From Macrothele yani (lineage: Eukaryota > Arthropoda > Arachnida > Araneae > Macrothelidae), in contig CM077011.1 of the NCBI GenBank assembly GCA_039090855.1, positions 41,249,501 to 41,313,500 of the forward strand: 64,000 bases of DNA, read 5' to 3'. Shown one piece after another: positions 1-10,454 of the stretch; within the stretch, counting starts at the first letter, position 1, and the number at the start of each line of letters is the position of its first letter. The notes below the pieces were generated by a model. The model was not told where the DNA came from and ran no database searches. It was given only the letters and a program-made list of their open reading frames with translations. Made by a program: the position numbers and the translations under genes.

Positions 1-136
1 AAGACACCGTGATTCGCTGTTACCTACCACATTTGCATACTTCCATCTACCGCTGCGGCGAATTGCAGCCTCTCCAATTCCGATTGGCTTCCGGAAATTA
101 ACTTCTCCCTCTGCGTGCTTAACTTTTGGAAGTGAG
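1..136. other. unassigned flank
   Basis: No reading frame, RNA fold or repeat was recognised here. It borders the 31-bp minisatellite that follows. Confidence 0.5.
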
Positions 137-615
137 TGTATTTAGACTCGATCTGTCAGTTGTGGCCATTATTTAGACCCGGCCCGTCAGTTGCAACCAT
201 TATTTAGACCCGGCCCGTCAGTTGCAGAAATTATTTAAGCCCGGCCCGTCAGTTGCAGCTATTATTTAGACTCGGTCAGTCAGTTGTGGCTATTATTTAG
301 ACCCGGCCCGTCAGTTGCAGCTGTTATTTAGGCCCAGTCCGTCAGTTGTAGCAATTATTTAGGTCCGTCCCGACAGTTGCAGCAATTATTTAGGCCCGGT
401 CCGTCCGTTGCAGCAATTATTTAAGCCCGGCAGTCAGTTGCAGCTATTATTTAGGCCAGGGCCGTCAGTTGCAGATACCATTTTGGCCCCGTCCGTCATT
501 TTCAGCAATTATTTACAGTAGGCCTGGCCTGTTAATTGCAGCTACTATTTAGGACCTGGCCCGTCAGTTGCAGCTATTATATAGGGCCCAGCCCGTCAGT
601 TGCAGTAGTCCGGTC
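137..615. repeat. 31-bp minisatellite
   Basis: About fifteen head-to-tail units of roughly 31 bp. The shared core reads TTATTTAGRCCCGGCCCGTC followed by AGTTGCAGCA. Units differ by several substitutions and small indels, so the array is old. It stops in ordinary AT-rich sequence near 615. No coding sense is apparent. Confidence 0.9.
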
Positions 616-1066
616 CGTGATGTACCAATTTTGTACTATTTTGTCTTCCTATTGTATTTTATTAAATTGTGAAAACTAAATAATAAAATGAGATATTATT
701 AAAAATATTTAGTTGAATGTAAGCCTAAACGTGTTACCTAAACTTTAGCAATTATCGAAGAATATAGTCTTCAACGAAACAAAAAAAAGGCAAAACGCGT
801 TCAAAATATATTTTCAAATTATAGTGCGCTTTATAAAAAAAAGGAAATCCTGCAATTTGCTTTGCGTAAACAACGAGGGAAAACTAAAAACAAAAGGCTC
901 TTCTTTGAAATGTTTCCAACCCCTAGTCTAAACATTAGTTAATTCATAGTCTTAATAATATTAAACGATATAATTTTTTATACAAACTCCAAATAAACCT
1001 AAGTACATAACATACCTGATGACAGCAGGAAACATTTCCTTTTATGCGGTACATAAACAGAATATT
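616..1066. other. AT-rich spacer
   Basis: AT-rich sequence with no supported gene. On the minus strand it lies downstream of the hAT zinc-finger fragment and may be degraded remains of that element, but no further transposase motif was recognised. Confidence 0.4.
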
Positions 1067-1441
1067 TTAAACGTATTTATGTCTCTCAAGAAAAGATGTT
1101 CCAGATTTTGAACTGTCATAGCTTAAAAAATTGTAGCACTTCATACACTGTACAAAGTTTTTCAGCTGAAGGGTTTCTGCATTGCCAAGCAGTTGAAAAT
1201 GCGCCCAAATATCACTGTTCCTGCTTGCATTATCCATTAGGATGTGTTTTCCTGTGGCATTTTTTTCGCGCAGTTCTTTTGATTTCTTAAATTCCATAGT
1301 AAAAGTTGCATTTGTAACTCTTACTACCTGAAGACATTGACAGGGGTCTGCTGCAGATAGGTTTTCCGAGTGAAATGCCCCAGGTAGGTAATAAAAAGTC
1401 CATTTCTGCGAACTAGCAAGCGGTAACACTTCAAAAGTCAA
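1067..1441 (-). pseudogene. hAT transposase N-terminal fragment with BED zinc finger
   Basis: A 124-codon frame. Its C-terminal half matches the BED-type zinc finger at the N terminus of hAT transposases: a hydrophobic VQCMKC start with a C-x2-C pair, then LSYDSSKSGTSFLERH with the expected histidine. In this superfamily the finger binds the transposon ends. The frame stops a few residues after the histidine, and the expected linker, catalytic and dimerisation regions are not found downstream on the minus strand. The first ATG lies well upstream of the finger, so the true start is uncertain. No terminal repeats were found. It is best read as a broken remnant and not a host zinc-finger gene. 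Confidence 0.6.
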
Positions 1442-1899
1442 TCCCTGTAGGGATTAGGGATAGGAGAAAAAAATCGGCCTCCACTCTCTCATACAAACAC
1501 ACGCGCCCACACACACACCCTCCACTGCAGATACCCTCCGCTCCTCACTCCACACAACACGCACAATCGCTCGGCGTCGAATCTGGTTTCTTTCAAGAAG
1601 CCCCAAAGTGGTTTTACCATCTAAATACCCACAGATGTTAAAAATACTGGGTGCCTCTCCTTGTCTATGTGATTACGAGTCTTGGGCATTGTCATGGAAG
1701 GAAACAAAGTCAGCAAACCAGTTAAGCAGACAGGAAATCGGGAAACACGACTTTTTTGCTCCTTTGACATTACTATAAAAGAAAATGTGTCGACTTGGCC
1801 GGGCTCAACCGTAGGTGTCTGGAAAAAAGACCAGGCACGGCCCATTGCTTTGTTCTCTAAACTAAACAGGCCAGGCTCGGCGTGGCCCGTCTCAACAGA

Positions 1900-3031
1900 A
1901 CAAGTTAGTAAAATCATGCAATGCATTGATTATAATACGCTTTCCGACATACCAGAAATCATTACTCAAGTTATGAGGATAATGGCTGTGGAATAAATCT
2001 CGCTTCTGGGTCCTAACCTTTGACCCCATTTCGCCCATTTTCAATAGAATTCGTCCCCAGGCAGGCCCCTACAACATACTAACATTTCATCCGAATCGAA
2101 AAATTGTTATGTAAGTTATGACGCATAATTGCGATGGAAATGATTCCGCTCCTATGTCATGACCTTTGACCCCATTTCGCCCATTTTCAATAGGGTTTGT
2201 CCCGTACCACATACTAAAATTTAATCGAAATCGAACCTTTTTTACTGTAGTTATGACGCATAAGAACAGTGGAATGGATCCCGCTCCTATGTCCTGACCT
2301 TTGATCCCATTTCGTTCACTTTCAACAGGATTTCTTCCCAGGTGATCCCCTTCCACATACTAAAGGTTCATCGACGAAATCGAACGATTTTTACGCGAGT
2401 TATCGTTCGGACGGTCATACGCACACAACGCGTGACGTAATGAGGCAGATGGGAATCGCGACCATCTGCTCGCAAGAGTGTGACGTCATAAAACTTTAAT
2501 AGGATCCACACACAGTGCGTGAAGTAATGAGACAGATGGCGTGACCGCGCGCCAACAGCTCAAGCGCGAGTTGTGACGTCATAAGATCGTCCCCAGGTGG
2601 TCCCCTACCACATAATAAAATTTCATCGAAATCGAACCATTTTTGCGCACGTTATGACACATAAAGGCAATGGAATGCATGCCGCTCTTATATCCTAACC
2701 TTTGACCCCACTTCACCCATTTTCAATAGGGTTTATCCCCAGTTGGTCCCCTACAATATGGTAAAATTTCATTGACATCGAACCATATTTACGCAAGTTA
2801 TGACGCATAAGGGCAATGGAATGGATCTCGCTCCTATGCCGTGACCTTTGACCCAATTTCGTCCATTTTCAATAGGGTTTGTCCCCACTTGGTCCCCTAC
2901 CATATACTAAAATTTCATCGAAATCGAACCGTTTTTACGCGAGTTATCGTGACGACAGACAGACGGACAGACGGACGGACAAAGCTGGAGCATATACGCT
3001 TCTTCAACCTACGGTTGGAAAGCGTTAAAAA
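1900..3031 (+). mobile_element. tandem-core element TCE copy 1
   Basis: It starts with CAAGTTAGTAAAATCATGC and ends with a hairpin reading CAACCTACGGTTGG flanked by CGCTT and AAGCG. Between the ends lie variable numbers of about 146-bp units, each carrying the landmarks GACCTTTGACCCCATTTCG and AAATTTCATCGAAATCGAAC. No protein is encoded. This copy has an extra GC-rich block at about 2405-2590. The same ends and units recur at 10.4, 23, 25.4, 27.8, 53.7, 54.5, 55.0 and 57.3 kb, so the unit is a dispersed element and not a local satellite. Confidence 0.8.
2405..2590. repeat. GC-rich block with TGACGTCA motifs
   Basis: Two tandem subunits of roughly 90-95 bp, each with GTGACGTCATAA and CGTGACGTAATGAG. 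The 8-bp TGACGTCA palindrome is a CRE-type site. The same block lies inverted at about 26110-26300 in TCE copy 4, so it belongs to a subset of TCE elements. Confidence 0.65.
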
Positions 3032-3064
3032 CCAGAGAAACCATCCTTTAAGGTGAGCATTTTT

Positions 3065-3215
3065 AGTTTGCGACGTACTACAGAGGTAAAAGCACGCGTC
3101 AAGACGAAATATCAGCAGCGATGCATTCCGTCCGGGTAGCTTAGCTATGAGAGTAACTTACACCGGAGTGAGGGGGTGCGATTTCGATCCCGTCACGGAC
3201 AAATTTGTTTTCACA
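3065..3215 (+). repeat. tRNA-bearing LTR/SINE relic, subfamily 2
   Basis: Starts with GCGACGTACTACAGAGGT and holds a 71-nt tRNA-like stretch at 3130-3200 with matching ends (GTCCGGG and CACGGAC), an A-box-like TAGCTTAGCTATGAGAGT and a B-box-like GATTTCGATCC. Related copies lie at about 23905-24045 (minus) and 39777-39900 (plus). The anticodon arm is disturbed, so it is not scored as a functional tRNA gene. Confidence 0.55.
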
Positions 3216-3795
3216 AGTTTAAAAGCTCAAGAAAAGAAATATTGAGGACAGGGAATATAAGGTCATATAGCGTTTGTCCCACGCGTAAGCAACCTTCCAG
3301 CCATGGAGGTGAAGCAAAGTTCCCAGCTTTCAGAGGAGAGCACACTCCCTGTGTAAAGACACCTCTGCACGTCTTGAAAATGTCAAAGGCAGAATAAAAA
3401 AAAAAGAAAGGAAGGGGAGCATTTCCCTGGATAGTAGAAAATTTTTTGAAAAACTGAACTTTTTGGCAGGTCTCCGTATAAAACCACTCCAACACTCAGG
3501 AGTTTCTCAGCCCAGGGCAACACGGAGCGTCTCAGCATAGCATCCATTTAGAAGATTATCAAACGGTTATTCTGAGCTCTTGAAGGACTTACTCCTTGCC
3601 AGGATGTGAAAAGGATATCTGAAACAAAATCTGGACAAACAAGGATAAATTAATTCTTTATTTGTTTCAGTAATAACGTCCGCATCCCTATGACAAGCTA
3701 GTTTGTTTTTCAAAGTGTAGTACACAAATGGATTGACGCTCAGCCACAGAAATAACAGAACTTTTCTTTTCACTTCTGAGCAATTTACACGTATG
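3216..3795. other. unassigned spacer
   Basis: No gene recognised. Short open frames occur on both strands without family resemblance. It includes an A-rich run near 3397-3415. Confidence 0.4.
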
Positions 3796-3797
3796 TA

Positions 3798-4469
3798 CTA
3801 GGGGTGTTCAAATGAAAAGGTACGAAACGTCATAAGAACGTAACCGTTAACATATTTGCCTATGCCGCTATGGGAGAATGTAGCGACACATCTAGGGATG
3901 CGATTGGAGTCGCCGGCGTGGATCAGAGCAAGCGCGGGCGCCCGCAGATGCTCTTATAAAAAGCGCCGTCCAATTGACGCGGCGGTGCGTGTAAGGACAG
4001 GATGGCGTTCACATTGCAAAATTCGACGATTGAGGAGTAGCTAGGCGTTATCCGATTTCTGACAGCGGAAGGTGTTAAACCGGCCGCAATTCATCGCGGA
4101 GCGTGTGGTTCTGCTCCATGATAACACGCGTCCACACGTCTCCAGGGTAACACACGCGGAACTGGCCAAGTTCCAGTGGGAGCAGTTTGACCATCCGCCC
4201 TACAGCCCGGACATGTCGCCCTGCGATTTCCATGTGTTTGGTCCCCTGAAAAAACATCTGAAAGGAAAGCGCTTCCACTCGGACGACGAACTCAAGGACG
4301 CTGTGCAGGACTGGGTCTCGTCACGGCCACAGGAATTCTGGGAACAAGGAATCCTTCGGCTCGTTAATTAATGGGATCGTTGTGCTGCGGCCAATGGTGT
4401 ATACTTTGAATAAAGTCTTCATTTATACCCACAGTGTCGTTTCGTACCTTTTCATTTGAACACTCCTTG
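3798..4469 (+). mobile_element. mariner-like element, internally deleted
   Basis: Inverted ends of about 30 bp (left GGGGTGTTCAAATGAAAAGG, right its complement with one or two differences), flanked by TA at 3796-3797 and 4470-4471. At 672 bp it is about half the roughly 1.3-kb length usual for mariner. The missing centre and the retained 5' and 3' coding parts mark an internal deletion derivative. Confidence 0.85.
4002..4374 (+). pseudogene. mariner-type transposase, deletion derivative
   Basis: The 5' part at 4002-4098 reads as the mariner N terminus (VIRFLTAEGVKPAAIH) with an in-frame stop after about twelve codons. Sequence then jumps to the catalytic C-terminal third, in a different frame: HDNTRPH carries the second catalytic aspartate, and PPYSPDMSPCDFH the third, with the 34-residue spacing typical of mariner D,D34D enzymes. 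The tail ends with the usual FWEQGILRLV. The helix-turn-helix second half and first catalytic aspartate are lost. The protein cannot be active, but the ends could still be mobilised in trans. Confidence 0.8.
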
Positions 4470-4471
4470 TA

Positions 4472-5388
4472 CATTTGAGGAAAGCAGAAACAACAGCGGA
4501 AATATCTTGATTTGCGCACATTAACTATTCAGAAATTGGTGGTGGTATGTAAACATCTCTCCGGGTGTTGCGAGCGATTGGTCATGTCGGCTTTGATGTA
4601 GTGTTGCTGGGATTTAAAACGTGTTAAATTTGTTTGTATTGAAATAAACGCGTGTAAGTACATTCTTAGTTTAAATGGGCCTGATCCAAGAAACAAAATG
4701 TTTGTTCTGATCCATATTGTTAGTAAGTGTTAGAGGGATGAGGACTTGCTAGTGTTTTAACAATATTTTTAAGTAATCTATGATAAGAGAGAAAGAGCTT
4801 TTTTTTTTCCTTTTAATGTATCTACTGTAAGCAATTTCATGATTTTGGTGAATGTTTATGTAAAAGTATTAGATCTTTCTCGACGTGGGAACACTAATCT
4901 TAAATTTAAGTTTCTTATTTTGGCCCAGTAGGTGTGCATATTGCTTGAGAGAGCACTTATAGCTCTCACAGTACTACAGTTACATGTGTCCTGGGCTATT
5001 TTATCTCAGGGAGTACAGTTAAAATTCGGTGGCCAAGGTGTTCCTTATCTAGTTGTTAAGTTATGAAATAATCTGGGAAGTCATTCTTTCTTTCTTATAC
5101 CCTGTTGGTATCAGCTCGTAATGTTAGAATATCGAACAAATTTTTGCAGTTGTGGAAGGGGACTATTCAATGTGCTGTGAATTAGAAGCCTCACTCCACT
5201 GGTGCTGTTATTGGTTCATTGAACACTTGTTCTCGATTTTAAATACATGTCAGAATTCTAAATCTACTGGGTCATAAATTTTACCGCATGCCTGTTGAAC
5301 AGTAATGTTGAAAGTGGTTTTCCGGTTGTGTAAATCAGTGTAGGCCGTATAACGTTTTGAGAATGAATTTCTAGTTTCATGGTCTAAT
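4472..5388. other. AT-rich spacer
   Basis: About 0.9 kb with no supported coding region, RNA or repeat. A weak polypyrimidine run near 4800-4815 has no clear context. Confidence 0.4.
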
Positions 5389-5390
5389 TA

Positions 5391-6948
5391 CATTGGCGTG
5401 CAAAAATTAAGGACGAGACGGTTTTTCGAATGTAACGTCGTGCAGAAATGCTCCACATCGACTCAAATCATACCATAAGATCCCCAAGATATAAGAATAT
5501 GGGACAAGTGAGCAAAACCGTCCAAACAAGGAATCCAAAGGATACAAAGGCACTTTATTGAAAAGTATCTTCGAGCACAACTGGACAGAAGACAGAAACG
5601 TCCATGTGACAGGCGGCTGCCAAGAAAAATCCAGTCTTTAGTAGGGGATATGATCACCCCTGACTGCGTTGCAGGATTTACCACGTCTGTCCATGCTGAG
5701 GACGAGGTTGTCAAGGAGCTGTTGAGGCATCGCGGCCCATTCCTCTTGTAGCACCAATCACAGCTGCTGAATCGTTGCTGGCGACTGGTGACGTGCTGCC
5801 AAGTGTCTCCCGAGAAGGTCCCACACGTGTTCGATTGGATTTAGATCTGGGGACCTTGCTGGCCAATCCATGCGTTGAATATCTTCACTCTCCAACAGCT
5901 ATGCGACAGCCACTGTACGATGAGGTGTAGCGTTGTCGTCCATGAAGAGGAACTCAGAACCCACAGCACCTCTAAACAAACGCACGTGGAGCAGGAGAAC
6001 CTCGGTACAATAGCGGACACCAGTGACTGAACCTCCTTGGAAGATGTGGAGATCATTACGGCTACCAAGCATGATGCCACCCCAAACGAGAACTCCGCCA
6101 CCTCCAAACCGGTCCCTTTCGATGATGTTGGAGGTGTGTTATTGCGTGTTCCCTGCTCTCTCCATATGTGTATACGTCCAGAATCGCTCGTCAGACTAAA
6201 TTGGCTCTCATTCGTAAAGAGAACTCGACCCCATTGCTGATGTGTCCAGTTTTTGTGTTCCTGGCACCACCGAAACCGCCGTCTCCGATGAACAGGCGTT
6301 AATGGCACACACCGTACTGATCGTCGTGCAAATAGACCACCTTTGTGCAGCCTCCTGGCCACGGTAAAACGCGATAACGGACGTCCAGTTGTCTGTTGCA
6401 TGTGCCTTGCGATTTTTCCCGCTGTCTGCCGTCTGTCTTTTCTCGCCTGAATGACAATATACCGGTCGTCCGCCGCCGTGGTTGCTCGTGGACGACCACT
6501 GCTAAACTCTCGGACAGCTGTTCCTGTCGTTTGAAATGCTCTCCAGGCTCCTGAAACGATGCTGTGAGCTATCCCGAACTCCTCAGCCAGACTAGACACA
6601 CTTCGACCTTCTTCCAACTTCTCAATGACGCGACCTCTGGTAAAGTCATCCAGATGTCGTCTACTGAATTGCCTGTTGGCCATATCACACGGTGGCAGCA
6701 ACTCGATGTCATTCAAACCTATGTACACCGTGCAATAGCTTTCACCGAATTGCTGAGCGTACACCGCCCGTGTGCTTTATACCCTTACGACACTCGCCCT
6801 TTCCCCCTTCGTCATGCTGTATATTGGCCCATGCCCTACCGTACCGGATCCTAGCCTATCTCCTGAGTGGTCTTTCGGTCCGTTTCGCCTGCTCGTTCCG
6901 CTGTTATGCTAATTTCTCCTCTTCATCCTTAATTTTTGCACACCAGTG
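5391..6948 (-). mobile_element. Tc1-like element, family 1 copy 1
   Basis: Short inverted ends, CATTGGCGTGCAAAAATTAA at the left and the complement of CACTGGTGTGCAAAAATTAA at the right. A TA lies at 5389-5390; the right flank is AA, so that duplication has decayed. A second copy at 57905-59460 has the same orientation and is about 90 percent identical by eye. Confidence 0.85.
5638..6683 (-). pseudogene. Tc1-like transposase, family 1 copy 1
   Basis: Start is the ATG at 6683 (MANRQFSRRHLDD), which matches the start in copy 2. The N-terminal third holds two helix-turn-helix segments (GRVIEKLEEGRSVSSLAEEF and RPLSRFTVARRLHKGG). The first catalytic motif reads FTNES, so the usual Asp is Asn. A frameshift near 6120 puts the rest in another frame, where FMDDNATPH and RSPDLNPIEHVWD keep the second Asp and the Glu of the DD34E triad. 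The end RGDHIPY is followed by a stop at 5638-5640. Members of this family normally encode about 340 residues. Both the Asn change and the frameshift would inactivate it. Confidence 0.85.
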
Positions 6949-6950
6949 AA

Positions 6951-7380
6951 TTTGTACAGTGCCTCTAAATATTGAGACCTGTACTCATTATCCCAACCCT
7001 AGTATTTGCCTGCGGATATGGGTAATTAAGAACTGGGTTTTTCTCTTGTTCATCCGGGCGCATTGACATTGTTACAAGGTAAACGAAACAATATAAAATA
7101 AAGTAGTGCAGTACAGTTTATTGTAATTGGTGTAAATTAATAAGGTACACTACTTGAACATGGCCACACTCACTACAAACATAATCTTTCTTTTCAAATA
7201 TTATGTTTCTTTTATATTCATTGTAGTAACCTACAGTGTTTTCGCATGTTACATGTTTACAAAATTTATTTTATTTGCCATGAACACAGATAGACAAAAC
7301 AAGAAGTAAACAAACAAAACAAAAAGCAAATCTGGCAACAATAACAGCCAACTCGTGCACATAAATTTAAACAAAACGCC
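6951..7380. other. AT-rich spacer
   Basis: No gene or repeat recognised. It ends in A-rich sequence just before the SINE cluster. Confidence 0.4.
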
Positions 7381-7403
7381 TTTCATGAAAGAAATACGGG
7401 ATT

Positions 7404-7634
7404 TTTTTTTTTTTTTTTTTTTTTTTGATTAGAGGTTTAACGACCACCGTGAGCAACTCAATGGGCTATAAGCAGTCGCCCGTCCCTAATTTAGGGTCAC
7501 TGGTTCCAGGGAAGGGAGAGAGCCAGTGCCGTAAGACAAACACAACATCCATGCCTCACCGGGATTCGAACCCGGACCCCTTCGGACGAATGATCAGAGG
7601 CCAACGCCTTAGACCACTGCGCCACCGGGGCGGC
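7404..7634 (-). mobile_element. SINE-A copy 1 (class-II tRNA-derived)
   Basis: The head, on the minus strand, has an A box GGTGGCGCAGTGGTCTAAGG and a B box GGGTTCGAATCCC separated by a long variable arm, as in Leu or Ser tRNAs. A body of about 140 bp and a poly(A) tail (poly T on this strand) follow. The 12-bp target duplication AAATACGGGATT is exact at 7392-7403 and 7635-7646. The target is the tail of a SINE-B copy. Confidence 0.9.
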
Positions 7635-7858
7635 AAATACGGGATTACGCCATATAATAGAAATTTTGAAGGTAACAGTTCGATTTTTGGCGTAAATGTG
7701 ACAAGGATGGTAAGTCAGATAATATCCGAAAACTTGCAAATTTTCATCGTCCTGGAGCGGGACTCGAATCCACGTCTCCCAGAAAACGCCCGGGTATGCT
7801 AACCACTACACCACCCAGAACGATCAAGTTTCAAGTTTCCGATGCATTTGAATATAAC
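7635..7858 (-). mobile_element. SINE-B copy 1
   Basis: The tRNA-like head on the minus strand includes GTGGTGTAGTGGTTAGCAT and a B-box region, preceded by a conserved 5' leader (GGAAACTTGAAACTTGATCG). The body runs leftwards to the tail. SINE-A copy 1 sits in that tail, so the tail continues at about 7381-7403. Confidence 0.75.
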
Positions 7859-7969
7859 CATCACAGGATTCGCTAGTCGAAGCGACCGGCATTCATGTTT
7901 AGCGAATCTGGAGGTTAAGAATCATATCCCGTGTTTGCCCGGAGAAGCAGAAAAATCATGGAAGAAAAA

Positions 7970-8188
7970 CGGGATTACGCCATATAATACAAATTTTGAA
8001 GATGGCAATCTGATTTTTGGAGTAAATGTAATAAGGATAAGTCAGATAATATCCGAAAACTTGCAAATTTTCATCGTCCTGGAGCGGGATTTGAAACCGC
8101 GTCTCCCAGAAAACGCCCGGGTATGCTAACTAATACCCCACCCAGAACGATCAAGTTTCAAGTTTCCGATCAATTTGAATATAACCAT
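7970..8188 (-). mobile_element. SINE-B copy 2
   Basis: Same order and orientation as copy 1, about 331 bp further on: tail, body, tRNA-like head, leader. The head has mutations in the A box (CTAATACCCCACC on this strand). The regular spacing of copies 1 and 2 suggests a local duplication including about 110 bp of spacer. Confidence 0.75.
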
Positions 8189-8429
8189 CAGCTTTTTTCT
8201 TGCCAATAGTAGCGCCGTTCACGCAGCGGGTGGGCAAGGGGGACTGTGAGGAGTCTGTAGAAGTGTCAGTGAAGGTGGAGCAGGGTTGTATTAAAACATC
8301 TTGTGACGGACATGGTGAATCCCGTTGCCATTTTGTAAAGATTGCAAGCATAGGAATAAAACTGTGTCAAAGGCAAGAGCCTACCTTGGGTTTACTACAT
8401 TTTCCGAGAGCCTAGAAAGAATTGCAAAA

Positions 8430-8860
8430 GAACTGCATAGACATGAGTCGGCTACAATAAATGCACAGAATTACATTACCTTCGTAAAAGAGAAGCTTCG
8501 ACCCGGCACGAGCAAGAAGAGGCCAAGAAAATAGTTTGAACATGTTATCCTGTTGTGTGACAACGCTGTGTCACACACGGCTAACGTGACGACAACGGCT
8601 GTGGCATCAGTGGTCTCGAAAATGTACATTAATCCCCTTACAGTTCTGACTGGACCCCAAATAATTTCTGCCAGCTCGGCCCACTTAAGAGGCATTTAGG
8701 AGGGAAGAAATTCAAAACAGATGAACAACTACCGGAGTGTAACCTACAGTGGCTGCGGCAGCGACTCAAATCCTACTACACAGCTGGAATACAGTCTTCC
8801 ACAAAGATGAGACAAGTGCGTAAAAGTAAAGGAAGAGTGTCTAGACCATTAGGAATGCAC
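8430..8860 (+). pseudogene. mariner-like transposase C-terminal relic
   Basis: Pieces in shifting frames align with a mariner transposase: INAQNYITFVKEKLRPG and KKRPRK before a stop, then LLCDNAVSHTA around the second catalytic Asp. After a frame change, GPLKRHLGGKKFKTDEQL and LRQRLKSYYTAGI match the region after the third Asp. The expected SPDLAPSD motif is worn to SDWTPNNF, so a key residue is lost. Terminal repeats were not found. The N-terminal half is not recognisable upstream. Confidence 0.65.
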
Positions 8861-8884
8861 TTACCCATAGTTCGGTAAGTGCAT

Positions 8885-8985
8885 TTGTTTCAAATATCTA
8901 TTTGCAAATGCAAATCAAGTTCGTTTTGTTTCAAATATCTATTTGCAAATGCAAATCTTGATTTGCAAATGCAAATCAAGTTCGT
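8885..8985. repeat. octamer-rich direct and inverted repeat
   Basis: Two direct copies of GTTTCAAATATCTATTTGC with following ATGCAAATCAAG, then an extra inverted piece. ATGCAAAT, the classic POU-domain octamer, occurs several times, partly as the palindrome ATTTGCAAAT. Whether any protein binds is unknown. Confidence 0.6.
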
Positions 8986-9044
8986 TTTTGTGCCGTATTT
9001 TTTTGCAAAATTTAATAACGTTTAAACAAAAGTATCAGTGAAAA

Positions 9045-9855
9045 TCCTCCAAATACATGGCGTCAGTAAATAAATAAATACATAGCTCTTTCCACGTTCT
9101 AGAAACACATAGCAACCGAAAAATTGTTTTTCAGCCACCGCCGTGGAATTGAATCCCGGAACTCTCGATATCTAGCCGAGCGTGTTAACTTTATGCCACG
9201 GTGGCCAACAATCCACGGTGCTATGTGTATTTCTAAGTCAGCTTCTGAGATCATAAATCCGTAAGATGGGCTCAGCTACTGAGACGTCTCCATTTGGTGG
9301 GCATTAACGGCATTGGCTATATATATTATAGCAGTTAAATCCAAAGGGCAATATCCAAGGAGAAAGTCCTCCACATACGTGGCGTCAGTAAATAAATAAA
9401 TACATCGCTCTTTCCACGTTCCAGAAACACATTGAAACTGAAAAATTGTTTTTCAGCCGCCGCCGTGGAATTGAACTACGGAACTCTCGATATCTTACCA
9501 AGCGCGTTAACTTTACACCACGGTGGCCAACAATCCACGGTGCTATGTGTATTTTTAAGTCATCTTCTGACATCATAAATCCGTAAGATGGGTTCAGCTA
9601 CTCAGACGTCTCCATCAGGTGGGCATTAACGGCACTGGCTATATATATTATAGCAGTTAAATCCAAAAGGCGAGATCCAAGGAGAAAATCCTCCAAATAC
9701 GTGGCGTGGCGTCAGTAAATAAATAAATACATCGCTCTTTCCACGTTCCAGAAACACATAGCAACCGAAAATTTATTTTTCAGCCGCCGCCGTGGAATTG
9801 AATCACGGAACTCTCGATATCTAGCCGAGTGCGTTAACTTCACACCATGGTGGTA
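9045..9855 (-). repeat. about 320-bp tandem repeat containing SINE-C
   Basis: Two full units and one partial unit start at about 9045, 9362 and 9686, each with a tRNA-derived SINE-C on the minus strand. The SINE head has paired ends GCCACCG and CGGTGGC, an A-box region GTGGCGTAAAGTTAACGCG and a T-arm near TTCAATTCCACGG. Each unit also carries GTAAATAAATAAATACAT and ATATATATTATAGCAG. One dispersed SINE-C copy is at 62443-62610. Confidence 0.8.
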
Positions 9856-10454
9856 TTCCCCTCTTCTTTCCATAGCATAATTCGCCATGCGACACTGCCC
9901 AGTTCCGAAGATTTTTGCAGTTATTTCACGCTGTTATACTTCTGGTAGAAACTTATTTCCGGATTAACATTATATTTTTCCGTGTCGTATGTGTAAATAA
10001 CTTGTGCTTACTTACAATAAATACGTAGTAACTTATCTCTCTCTGTAAACATTAAATTACTTTTGCTTACCTTTTTTTCTCAATAAAGTCGATTTGTCAT
10101 AGTCAGGGAATGAAACATGAAAAAGAATCTGCTTTCTTGCCTTACAGAATAAATGAAGCTGATTTTCATTAATAACACAGGCCAACACTAGTTTTATTGG
10201 AAATTACATTAGAGTGTTTTTTGGGTAACTTTGTGTCGCTGATTCCGAATATGACATCTTTTTTCTAGACTGGCTCTAATTTTTGAAAAAATGGATGCCC
10301 CCCTCCCCCATTAAAAAACCTTAAAAATGCAAAAAAAAAAAAAAAATTAATGGTCAGGCTTACTCTACCCACAAATCACATAGAAACCGTCTGAAATCAC
10401 ACAAAAATAAATACGTGAAATACCTAATGGCGTTGGATTCAGCACAATAACATA
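9856..10454. other. spacer with a dispersed repeat
   Basis: No gene seen. The part at about 9945-10060 is an inverted copy of about 18363-18475: both contain TACACATACGACACG-type sequence next to an AGAGAGATAA block. A C-run lies at 10292-10308 and an A-run at 10330-10345. Confidence 0.5.

Noticed and set aside
1621..1996. Overlapping 100-codon frames on both strands
   Set aside because: They overlap the start of TCE copy 1 and have no family signature; both strands being open suggests chance.
1900..3031. TCE as a Helitron
   Set aside because: Ends lack 5' TC and 3' CTRR; only copy 4 has a Helitron-like piece, which seems to be an insert.
7497..7739. Protein-like frame ending in ALALSLPWNQ on several loci
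   Set aside because: The same peptide appears wherever SINE-A lies; it is the SINE body read through and not a gene family.
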